In this document: one piece after another, positions 1-6,774 of the stretch | Layout: each line of letters opens with the position of its first letter | Position numbering within the stretch: the first letter of the stretch is position 1 | DNA from: an uncultured Chlorobiota bacterium | GTDB taxonomy: Bacteria; Bacteroidota; Bacteroidia; Bacteroidales; JAADGE01 | Length of the DNA stretch: 18,006 bases | Reading direction: 5' to 3' | Assembly: GCA_947311265.1 (NCBI GenBank) | Contig: CAMZKQ010000262.1 | Coordinates: forward strand, 1-18,006 | Position numbers and translations under genes: made by a program | Notes under the pieces: generated by a model | Told to the model about the DNA's origin: nothing | Database searches by the model: none | Seen by the model: the letters and a program-made list of their open reading frames with translations, nothing else

Positions 1-2
1 CA

Positions 3-107
3 GGTGGGCAAGATGCCAAAACAATTTATATTAATAAGGAAAGTAATATTGAAATTTACCAGCTAATTATTAGCCGTATTGGAGATTCTGCTACAGTTAC
101 TTTTTAG
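3..107 (+). CDS. 3' end of an unidentified protein (partial)
   Basis: This frame is open from the left edge of the window to a TAG at 105-107 and encodes the last 34 residues of a protein beginning upstream. The other two + frames close within about 65 nt. The fragment is hydrophilic with alternating beta-like residues and ends in ...GDSATVTF, which could be the last strands of a beta-rich domain. No motif identifies the family. It converges on the fusion gene on the opposite strand and overlaps its end by 11 nt. The reading rests on the open frame and its stop at a gene junction, so it is plausible but unproven. Confidence 0.5.
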   Translation, partial: GGQDAKTIYINKESNIEIYQLIISRIGDSATVTF

Positions 108-3063
108 AGGCTTCAATAGCTTCGTAAAATACACGCTGTACCTTTGCCCTCACATTTTCGGAGATAATTAATCGGTTGGCAATATAGGGATTAATCCTGT
201 TGGATAGGAAAATATACACGAGTTGGTTTTCTGGGTCGGCCCAAACCATTGTGCCTGTAAACCCAGTATGTCCAAAACTCTTTTTTGATGCCAAGCTCGT
301 AGGAGGACCTCGCCTTTTGCTGGGCGAAAGTTTATCGAAACCCAATGCCCTTCGGTTACGAGGGCAATATTGGCAAGCTGTAAATTTCTTTAATGTGGCT
401 TCCGAAATGTAGCGTTTCCCACCATAAATTCCATATTGCATATACATTTGCATAATTTTAGCCAAATCGTTGGCGGTACCAAAAAGCCCTGCGTGCCCAT
501 TGACTAAATCGGTAAGTGCAGCAGCGTAATCATGAACATAGCCTTGTAGTAGCTGTTTTCTAAATTTTGTGTCGTTTTCAGTGGGTACAATTGAGTTTTT
601 TGAAAACCGTTCAAGTGGTTTATAACCAAGTGTATATGCCCCTAATGGGGCATAAAAATTATCGAATGTGTAATTTTCTAATGGGCGTTTTGTTATTTTC
701 TCGATGGTGCGGTAAAGCATAATAAAACCCATATCAGAATATTTATACCGCTTTCTTCGCCGAAGTTTCGTATCGTAAATACGCCTAAATATTTCCTGTT
801 CGTAAGTGTCTGTAACGTATAGGTTATCAGCCACTTTGTACGGATTTCTTTTTGTTTTTTTTGTGGAATAAAAGGCGGTGTCCAAAATCCCCTTTTTTCT
901 ATCGGAGAAAGTCCGCCAATAAAATGGTATCCATGGGCGAAGCCTTGCTTGGTGGGTTAGAATATCTCTAATTTTAATGTACTTTTTATTGGTGGTATCT
1001 AGTTCGGTGAGGTAAACTGAGAGCTTTTTATTGACATCAATCTTTTTTTCGTCTTGCAACTTCATAATCGAAGGCAAAGTGGCAGTAATTTTAGTTAGAG
1101 AGGCTAAGTCGTATAAATCGGTATTTTTAGTTTTAACTTTTTTTTTATAAGTATGGCTGCCAAAGGATTTGTGGTAAAATACAATGCCATCTTTTGCCGC
1201 AAGTACTGTACAGCCCGGAAATGCACCTAAATCAATCGCCCCTATAATAATAGAATCTACTTGTTTTAGCTTTTCGGTGCGGATTTTTAACTCTTCGGGA
1301 ATGGAATATTTAAGGCGATTTTTATTATAAATAAACCCTGAACCAGCTGGCAAACCAGAGTTTACAGAAACTGGTAATTTCCCCTTTGCAGGAATGCCTC
1401 CAAATAAAATTTGTGCTGTAATGTCTTGGGTGTCAGTCCAATTATTGTAGCTTACAACGGCAGCTTCCATGCGGTGCAAGTTTGAAAACGAGCTTAAGAT
1501 GTAGGGGTTGCCAAATACCGTGAGTACAACTGCTGTTTTTTCGGCGAGTGAGTTGGCAAACTGCCTTGTTTTGGCGGTTACGCCAAATCCTTTTGCGGCA
1601 CTTCTGTTGGTTTTGTGTATCCCTAAAATTACGGTGTCGTATTTTTTTAGTTTCCTTTCTAAGGCCTCAAATGCCATTGCATTCGCATTTTTGCTAATGT
1701 AAAAATGGTCGGCAGGATAGTAATCTGAAACCCGATTTTGGAAAGTGGTTCTTTTTCCACTTCCTACTGAAACACAAGCAATGCGTTGCTTATCTAGTTT
1801 TTTAAAAGGTAAAATTTCATTATTATTGAAGGCTACTGTAATTGCATTTTCAATAATTTTTCGTTTTATAAGTTTTGTTTCAGTTCTGTTTAAATCATTG
1901 TGTAGGTTTTTTAGAGAAACAGGTTTATAGTTTTGCAAGCCAAACCACTCCTTTGCTTTAAGTACTTTTAAGCAACGGCGGTCTATTTCTTTTTGTGTAA
2001 TTTCTCCGGTGGCTATTGCTTTTTCTATTTCAGAAAATGCTTTTTTAACATCGGTGGGCATCAGTAAAATATCCGACCCTGCCAAAAGTGCCTTTACCGC
2101 AGGTATTCCGGGTGGGTAGAAGCTGCTAATGCCTTTCATACCAAGGGCATCTGTAAAAATAAGCCCTTCAAATTTCAACTCTTTTTTAAGAATATCTGTA
2201 ACTATTTTTTTGGAAAGGCTCGAGGCCTTATTTTTTTCATTATCAAGTGCAGGGATACAAAGGTGGGCAATCATGATGCCACCTAGCCCAGCTTTTATTA
2301 AATCCCGAAAGGGGTACATTTCTATAGAATCTAGCCGTTCTCTTTTATGAGTTATTACTGGTAGGGAGTAGTGCGAATCCATATCTGTATCGCCATGCCC
2401 CGGGAAATGCTTGCCGGTGGCAAGTATGAAACTGTCCTGTAAACCAAACATATAGGCCGTCCCTTTTCGGGCTACATTTTCTCGTTGCTCGCCAAAGGAG
2501 CGGCTATTTATTACTGGGTTGGCTGGGTTGTTATTAACATCAATAACGGGAGCAAAATTAATATGAATGCCAAGGCGTTTGAGTTGGCGTGCAATATCGG
2601 TGGCCATTTCATAAATGATTTTATCGTCTTGAATAGCACCAAGCATCATTTGGCGAGGGTAGCGAATGGTGTTTTTCAGCCGCATGGATAGCCCCCACTC
2701 ATAATCGCCAGCTATCATTAGTGGCACGGGAGACAGGGCTTGGTAGTGGTTGGTGAGTTTGGCTTGCTGTTGCGGATTGCCTTGAAACATGATTAATCCG
2801 CCAACTTTATATTGAGTAATTAATTTTTCGACTTTTGCCGAAACGCCATCTTTGGGGTAGGCGGTAATCATGAACAGTTGCCCAAGCCGCTCTTTGGGTG
2901 AAAGAGTTTTGAATATGGAGTCTGCCCAACCTGTGTTGCTTGTTAAAAAAGGAACGGGTAAGCGTTCTGTTTTATGCGGCTTTACTTCTGGCAATTCTGT
3001 ACCGAAAACAAAAAATAGTGGTAGGAATAATAGTACTTTAGGGATATGTTTTAATATTTTCAT
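97..3063 (-). CDS. Exported GH3 beta-N-acetylglucosaminidase (NagZ-like) fused to a beta-lactamase-fold serine hydrolase (AmiE-like)
   Basis: This 988-aa protein starts with a signal peptide (about residues 1-22, hydrophobic LLFLPLFFVF). Residues about 45-380 form a glycoside hydrolase family 3 barrel. The NagZ signature KHFPGHGDTDMDSH is at 218-231 and supplies the Asp/His dyad; D305 in FTDALGM is the expected nucleophile. Residues about 400-580 resemble the GH3 C-terminal domain. Residues about 600-988 are a class C beta-lactamase/penicillin-binding fold with S655-L-T-K658, Y775-S-D777 and H932-T-G934 as the three active-site motifs. In Bacillus, NagZ and the beta-lactamase-fold amidase AmiE are separate, adjacent genes that sequentially strip GlcNAc and MurNAc from muropeptides; here the two activities appear joined. 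The inferred role is cell-wall fragment hydrolysis in the periplasm or outside the cell. The substrate is inferred, but the two-domain assignment is secure. The ATG at 3063 is preferred because it directly precedes the signal peptide. Confidence 0.9.
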   Translation of the reverse strand: MKILKHIPKVLLFLPLFFVFGTELPEVKPHKTERLPVPFLTSNTGWADSIFKTLSPKERLGQLFMITAYPKDGVSAKVEKLITQYKVGGLIMFQGNPQQQAKLTNHYQALSPVPLMIAGDYEWGLSMRLKNTIRYPRQMMLGAIQDDKIIYEMATDIARQLKRLGIHINFAPVIDVNNNPANPVINSRSFGEQRENVARKGTAYMFGLQDSFILATGKHFPGHGDTDMDSHYSLPVITHKRERLDSIEMYPFRDLIKAGLGGIMIAHLCIPALDNEKNKASSLSKKIVTDILKKELKFEGLIFTDALGMKGISSFYPPGIPAVKALLAGSDILLMPTDVKKAFSEIEKAIATGEITQKEIDRRCLKVLKAKEWFGLQNYKPVSLKNLHNDLNRTETKLIKRKIIENAITVAFNNNEILPFKKLDKQRIACVSVGSGKRTTFQNRVSDYYPADHFYISKNANAMAFEALERKLKKYDTVILGIHKTNRSAAKGFGVTAKTRQFANSLAEKTAVVLTVFGNPYILSSFSNLHRMEAAVVSYNNWTDTQDITAQILFGGIPAKGKLPVSVNSGLPAGSGFIYNKNRLKYSIPEELKIRTEKLKQVDSIIIGAIDLGAFPGCTVLAAKDGIVFYHKSFGSHTYKKKVKTKNTDLYDLASLTKITATLPSIMKLQDEKKIDVNKKLSVYLTELDTTNKKYIKIRDILTHQARLRPWIPFYWRTFSDRKKGILDTAFYSTKKTKRNPYKVADNLYVTDTYEQEIFRRIYDTKLRRRKRYKYSDMGFIMLYRTIEKITKRPLENYTFDNFYAPLGAYTLGYKPLERFSKNSIVPTENDTKFRKQLLQGYVHDYAAALTDLVNGHAGLFGTANDLAKIMQMYMQYGIYGGKRYISEATLKKFTACQYCPRNRRALGFDKLSPSKRRGPPTSLASKKSFGHTGFTGTMVWADPENQLVYIFLSNRINPYIANRLIISENVRAKVQRVFYEAIEASKK

Positions 3064-3142
3064 ACTTATTTTAATCGTATTGGGTGTATTTGTATTTTAA
3101 AAATAGGGTAAATTGCCTAATTTCTAGTTTTAAACAAGAGTG

Positions 3143-3150
3143 CAAATTTA
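3143..3150 (-). promoter_or_regulatory. Bacteroidota-type -7 element upstream of the GH3/serine hydrolase gene
   Basis: On the - strand this site reads TAAATTTG, an exact match to the Bacteroidota -7 consensus TAnnTTTG. It would start transcription near 3136, leaving a leader of about 70 nt before the ATG at 3063. No good TTTG lies at the expected -33 distance, where the sequence is instead part of the preceding gene's terminator hairpin. The site is supported by consensus and position only. Confidence 0.4.
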
Positions 3151-3157
3151 GCCTAAA

Positions 3158-3189
3158 AAAAGCTATAAATTAAATAATTTATAGCTTTT
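3158..3189 (-). terminator. Rho-independent terminator of the dehydrogenase gene
   Basis: A perfect 13-bp stem (3158-3170 with 3177-3189) closes a 6-nt loop, TAAATA, 40 nt past the stop of the dehydrogenase. Read on the - strand, the hairpin runs into a T-run (complement of A at 3155-3160), as expected of an intrinsic terminator. The stem is AT-rich and so only moderately stable. It implies that the dehydrogenase and the downstream fusion gene are separate transcription units. Confidence 0.65.
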
Positions 3190-3228
3190 AATACGCAGTT
3201 AGTAAGATTGTTTTTTCGTGTGCAGGGA

Positions 3229-4422
3229 TTATAATTTTGCAATTACGGCATCAGCCATTTGCGTGGTTGAGGCAGCTCCATTGTTGATAACATCTGGTTT
3301 CCCTCGCATTTTCATCATGTCGTAGCTTCTTACTTTTCCTTCGGCAATTACATCTGCTACAGCTTTGCGGATATTTTTTGCAATTGTTTTTTCGTCGATA
3401 AAATCAAGCATCATGCAGGCGGATTCAATCATTGCCAGTGGGTTTACAATTGATGTTTGGTAATCGGCATACTTTGGGGCAGAGCCATGAGTTGGCTCAA
3501 AAACAGCCACGCCATCTTTGGACCATTGTGCCGAGCAGGCAAAGCCTAGCCCACCAATAAGCCCAGCAAAACCGTCGGAAACAATATCGCCAAACATGTT
3601 TCCGGCAACGATAACGCCGTAATCTTCTGGGTTTTTAGTGAGCCACATCATTTGGGCATCAATATTTGTGTTCCAAAGCTGAATTTCAGGATAATCGGCG
3701 GCTTGCATTTTAAGTGCCATTTTGTACATCATACCAGATGTTTCTCTAATTACATTTGGTTTTTCGCATAGCGTAACCGATTTATAGCCATAGGTTTTGG
3801 CGTACTCAAACCCTGCACGTAGGATATTTTCAGTCCGCTCTTTTGAAAAAATCCGTGTAGAAATAGAGATTTCCTCCTTAGGTACTGTGCCAAAGTTTTG
3901 TTTAAATTTTGGGTGCGACATAAAACTATCGTAAACTTTTTCGTCTGGGTTGCTCCATTCAACACCGCCGTATAGCCCCTCTGTATTTTGCCGGAAAATT
4001 ACAACATCTACAAGTGGCTCATCTACACCACCATCGGCTGCTCGGCGGATAAAGTTTAGGGGGTTGCCCGAGTAGGTTTTGCAAGGTCTTGCACAAATTT
4101 CGAGCCCGAAATGCTGGCGAAGACCGACAATTGGGCTAGAATATACTAAGCCTTTTGCTTTTAGTTCGGGAGCTAGCTCGTCGAATGCTTCGTCTTTTGG
4201 CTTAGAGGTGATTGCTCCGAAAAGAGCAATTTTGTGTTCGGCAATAAGGTCTATAGTCCTTTGTGGCAGTGGGTTACCTTCACTTTTCCAAAATTCCCAG
4301 CCGATGTCGCCTTCTACGTAATTGGCCTTAAATCCGGCAGCTTCTAACACTCTTAGTGTTTCGTCTAGTACTGGTTTCCCGATGCCATCGCCGGGCATTG
4401 TAACAATTGTTCTTTTAGCCAT
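3229..4422 (-). CDS. Isocitrate/isopropylmalate-family dehydrogenase, probably NADP-dependent isocitrate dehydrogenase
   Basis: This 397-aa cytoplasmic enzyme belongs to the metal-dependent beta-decarboxylating dehydrogenases. Visible family features are the N-terminal MPGDGIGKPV (9-18), the substrate arginines R102, R112 and R144, the motif RQNTEGLYGG (144-153) containing Y151, the catalytic lysine K221 in CEKPN, and metal-binding aspartates D255, D279 and D283. The cofactor loop reads THGSAPKYA; K317 and Y318 occupy the places of E. coli Icd K344 and Y345, which favour NADP, whereas NAD enzymes usually carry Asp-Ile there. Against E. coli Icd, the loop carrying the phosphorylatable Ser113 is missing: the chain goes from SSPIVG directly to LRQHFG. 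The reaction is inferred to be isocitrate to 2-oxoglutarate. Isopropylmalate or tartrate-type activity is the main alternative, and no leu genes are adjacent. The start is the ATG at 4422. Confidence 0.75.
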   Translation of the reverse strand: MAKRTIVTMPGDGIGKPVLDETLRVLEAAGFKANYVEGDIGWEFWKSEGNPLPQRTIDLIAEHKIALFGAITSKPKDEAFDELAPELKAKGLVYSSPIVGLRQHFGLEICARPCKTYSGNPLNFIRRAADGGVDEPLVDVVIFRQNTEGLYGGVEWSNPDEKVYDSFMSHPKFKQNFGTVPKEEISISTRIFSKERTENILRAGFEYAKTYGYKSVTLCEKPNVIRETSGMMYKMALKMQAADYPEIQLWNTNIDAQMMWLTKNPEDYGVIVAGNMFGDIVSDGFAGLIGGLGFACSAQWSKDGVAVFEPTHGSAPKYADYQTSIVNPLAMIESACMMLDFIDEKTIAKNIRKAVADVIAEGKVRSYDMMKMRGKPDVINNGAASTTQMADAVIAKL

Positions 4423-4740
4423 TTTGTTTTATTTAGAAATAGTTAGAATATCAAAACCCAAAAATATGCTATTTTTTTCAAATTTGAAATGTTATTTTTA
4501 TGTTTTTAACTTTTTTCAAACGATTGCGATGCTATTATTATTAATGGATTAAAATTGACCATTGATAAAGAAAAGCATACTGCTGGTCAAACCAACTCGG
4601 ATTTTCAGTTTGAAATTTGTACATAAGACTAAAAGCACGAAACTGTAGGGTGTTTTTTATAGAAATAATTAGAAGGATTAGAAAATGACTGATTTTTTTT
4701 CATATATTGTTCTGCAGATGTTGTATAAAAATAATAAAAT
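4423..4740. other. Divergent intergenic region between the dehydrogenase and the exported-protein pair
   Basis: These 318 nt are very AT-rich and contain no convincing gene. The left part holds the promoter candidate of the dehydrogenase on the - strand. The right part must contain the promoter of the + strand pair, but I find no clear TTTG / TAnnTTTG combination there. An in-frame TAA at 4735-4737 blocks any upstream extension of the gene starting at 4741. Confidence 0.5.
4459..4489 (-). promoter_or_regulatory. Probable promoter of the dehydrogenase gene
   Basis: On the - strand, TATTTTTG (4459-4466) matches the Bacteroidota -7 consensus TAnnTTTG exactly. A TTTC (4486-4489) lies 19 nt further upstream and differs by one base from the -33 TTTG. 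Spacing fits the known consensus. Transcription would begin near 4452, giving a leader of about 30 nt to the ATG at 4422. Confidence 0.5.
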
Positions 4741-5676
4741 TTGAAAAAAAATATACTCTTCATTACGTTTTGGCTCTTATTGCAAAATAGTTTTTCGCAA
4801 GATGTATCGGCAACTTTGGCGGGAAGTTTGTCGGCACACCTTATATTAGGAACGCAAGTAAAGGCGGTGAAATTTGGGCTATCTATTTTTGGTACAGCTA
4901 CTTACAAGTCCTTTTCCGCCGAAAGCGGAATTAATTTTACATTACTGCCGAGCATTCAAAAATATGGTATATATGGTAGGAACTTATCTAGCAGTTTAGA
5001 GGTTTTTGCACTTGCAGGATACGGTAAAAACAGTAATTTGTTAGGCTCAAATATTGGACTAAATAATCATACTGCTTTTTATGATAGCCAAATTTCTAGC
5101 GATTTTTTTTATGGCATTGGGCAGGCACTTACGATTAATAAAATATCAGGTAAACTGAAAAAATTTGAGAATAGGCAGGGTGCATTTTTGCTCCGATTTA
5201 GCAAAGAAAAACGTAGTTTTTCTATCCATTTTTCTAATGATGCTACTGCCCCTTTGTTCAGTAATGGTAGTGATAAGGGTATGACTGCTAGATTATTAAT
5301 TTCTTATTCGGAAATTAGAAATGATGAGTTGCTTGGCTTTGGGCTGGGCTTAGATATGTTTACCCCAGAGGCAGATTATGGACGCATACCGAACAACCCA
5401 CTCAATAGCGATGATGGCTCAATGTTGGTTTCGTACAACACAAAACCGTATGATGATTTGTTTCACCTGAATTTATTTGCTTCTTTTCTTTACCAATCTG
5501 CTGCCTTTAATTTTGACGGGCGAGTAGGGGTGGATAGCCAAAAAATAGGGGCATACTTACAAAATACTTTGCATGATAGCTTTGGTCTTTATCCTCGATT
5601 TTCTTGGGATATTAACCAGTCTTCAAAATTTTATTCTTTAATTGATATTAATGCAAAATACCCTTACTATTTCTAA
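4741..5676 (+). CDS. Exported protein resembling polymorphic toxin type 23 domain proteins
   Basis: This 311-aa protein has a signal peptide of about 20 residues ending in FSQ. The start must be the TTG at 4741, because an in-frame TAA lies at 4735-4737 and the hydrophobic leader begins directly after the TTG. The mature part is rich in Gly, Ser and aromatic residues in alternating patterns and ends in PYYF, so it could also be an outer-membrane beta-barrel. From memory of the family, residues about 150-311 resemble Bacteroidota proteins called 'polymorphic toxin type 23': a segment FSNDATAPLF...DKGMTARL (164-185), a GFGLGLDMF strand (199-207) and RVGVDSQKIG followed by LQNTLH (261-278). This match cannot be scored here, and despite the family name no toxin activity should be assumed. 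The gene overlaps the next one by 26 nt, so the two are likely translated together. Confidence 0.6.
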   Translation: MKKNILFITFWLLLQNSFSQDVSATLAGSLSAHLILGTQVKAVKFGLSIFGTATYKSFSAESGINFTLLPSIQKYGIYGRNLSSSLEVFALAGYGKNSNLLGSNIGLNNHTAFYDSQISSDFFYGIGQALTINKISGKLKKFENRQGAFLLRFSKEKRSFSIHFSNDATAPLFSNGSDKGMTARLLISYSEIRNDELLGFGLGLDMFTPEADYGRIPNNPLNSDDGSMLVSYNTKPYDDLFHLNLFASFLYQSAAFNFDGRVGVDSQKIGAYLQNTLHDSFGLYPRFSWDINQSSKFYSLIDINAKYPYYF

Positions 5677-6601
5677 AGCTGTGCTTTACTTTCTGTTTTT
5701 TTTGCTAGGGCTTTCGGCTTGCAATTCAGCTTATTTTGGGAAAACTGTAGGGCTTTCCCAATTAGATAGTAAAATAAATGCAGCAAGAAAATTGACTCGT
5801 TTAGATTTTCGTAATCAAAACTTAACTCAACTGCCTAAGGCGTTTTCTAGCTATAAGAATTTGCGGTATCTAAATCTTTCTGGGAATGGAAGTTTAGATT
5901 TAGAGGCTATTTTTAGTACTCTATCTGCGTTGCCAAAACTTGAGGTTTTAATCTTGGATTCTTGTAGAATTAAAACTATTCCAAAAACTATAAATCAACT
6001 TAAAAAACTAAAACATTTGTCTGTAGCAAAAAATCCAAAATTAAATTGGGGCAATTTATTTACAACACTTTCGGAAATTGAACAGCTTGAGAGGCTAAAT
6101 TTATCGGAGAATAATATCCATAAGTTGGCAAAAAATATAACTCAATTAAGGCATTTGAAAAACTTGCGGTTATCTGGCAATTATATAAATACAGAAACAA
6201 ATTTTGAAACCCTCGCCTTTATGCCCCATTTAAAATTTCTTTGGTTGGATAACAACCAAATAAAAAAGCTCCCTAAAAGTGTAGGTAAACTACAGGTTAA
6301 GGAGCTTTATCTGGATAGTAACTCTATCAAAATTTTACCTTCGGAGATACGAAATTGCAAAAAAATGACGGTGCTTTATCTTGGGTATAATGATTTTGAG
6401 GAGTTGCCCAAAGAGTTAATTGCAATTCCGCATCTTCATTTTTTGGTAATCAATAAGAATAAAATAAAAAAAATACCTATGGCATTTGAGCAATCAAAAT
6501 ATTCGCTAAAAGCGATTGTACTTACAGGTAACCCGTTGCCCGATAAGGAAAAAGCACTTGCAAAAAAGTGCTTTAAAGGTTTTTTTCTATTGGATATGTA
6601 A
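5651..6601 (+). CDS. Leucine-rich repeat lipoprotein
   Basis: From the ATG at 5651 this encodes 316 residues. An in-frame TTG at 5642 would add only three residues. A hydrophobic leader ends in a lipobox, LSAC, with C24 as the lipidation site, so the protein is probably anchored to a membrane. Residues about 48-300 consist of roughly ten leucine-rich repeats of 22-26 residues with the pattern LxxLxLxxNxIxxLP, as in LRYLNLSGN, LERLNLSENNI and LKFLWLDNNQI. LRR arrays generally form curved protein-binding surfaces; no catalytic domain is present. The gene overlaps the end of the upstream exported-protein gene by 26 nt, which suggests translational coupling and a shared function. The partner is unknown. 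The LRR and lipoprotein calls are firm. Confidence 0.88.
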   Translation: MQNTLTISKAVLYFLFFLLGLSACNSAYFGKTVGLSQLDSKINAARKLTRLDFRNQNLTQLPKAFSSYKNLRYLNLSGNGSLDLEAIFSTLSALPKLEVLILDSCRIKTIPKTINQLKKLKHLSVAKNPKLNWGNLFTTLSEIEQLERLNLSENNIHKLAKNITQLRHLKNLRLSGNYINTETNFETLAFMPHLKFLWLDNNQIKKLPKSVGKLQVKELYLDSNSIKILPSEIRNCKKMTVLYLGYNDFEELPKELIAIPHLHFLVINKNKIKKIPMAFEQSKYSLKAIVLTGNPLPDKEKALAKKCFKGFFLLDM

Positions 6602-6710
6602 AATTTAATCGAGCAAGGTTTGCATTACCCAGTTGCTAGCTATTTTGTCCTGATTAGGAAATGGAAATATTATTTGTGCAACACAATTAGAGGTGTTTTA
6701 TTTTACTTAT

Positions 6711-6750
6711 AAAAAAAGCACTAACCTTTAAACGAGAAAGGTTAGTGCTT
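6711..6750 (-). terminator. Strong hairpin terminator between convergent genes
   Basis: A perfect 14-bp stem, AAGCACTAACCTTT (6716-6729) with its complement at 6737-6750, closes a 7-nt loop. Read on the - strand it is followed by a run of seven T (complement of A at 6711-6717), making a canonical intrinsic terminator 25 nt past the stop of the giant T9SS gene. It lies about 115 nt past the LRR gene on the + strand, where the following ATTATTAG is a weaker tract, so it may also stop that transcript. Confidence 0.85.
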
Positions 6751-6774
6751 ATTATTAGTGGTATTTAATTAAGT

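Noticed and set aside
97..3063. A dedicated antibiotic-resistance beta-lactamase
   Set aside because: The beta-lactamase-fold domain is fused to a NagZ-like GH3 domain, which fits cell-wall hydrolysis better than drug resistance.
4555..4590. TTGACC / GGTCAA 6-bp inverted repeat with 24-nt spacing in the divergent intergenic region
   Set aside because: Arms are too short and the spacing too large to exceed what chance would give in AT-rich DNA, and it does not align with a promoter.
5642..5650. TTG at 5642 as the start of the LRR lipoprotein
   Set aside because: The ATG at 5651 is only three codons downstream, retains the full leader and lipobox, and is the more usual start codon.
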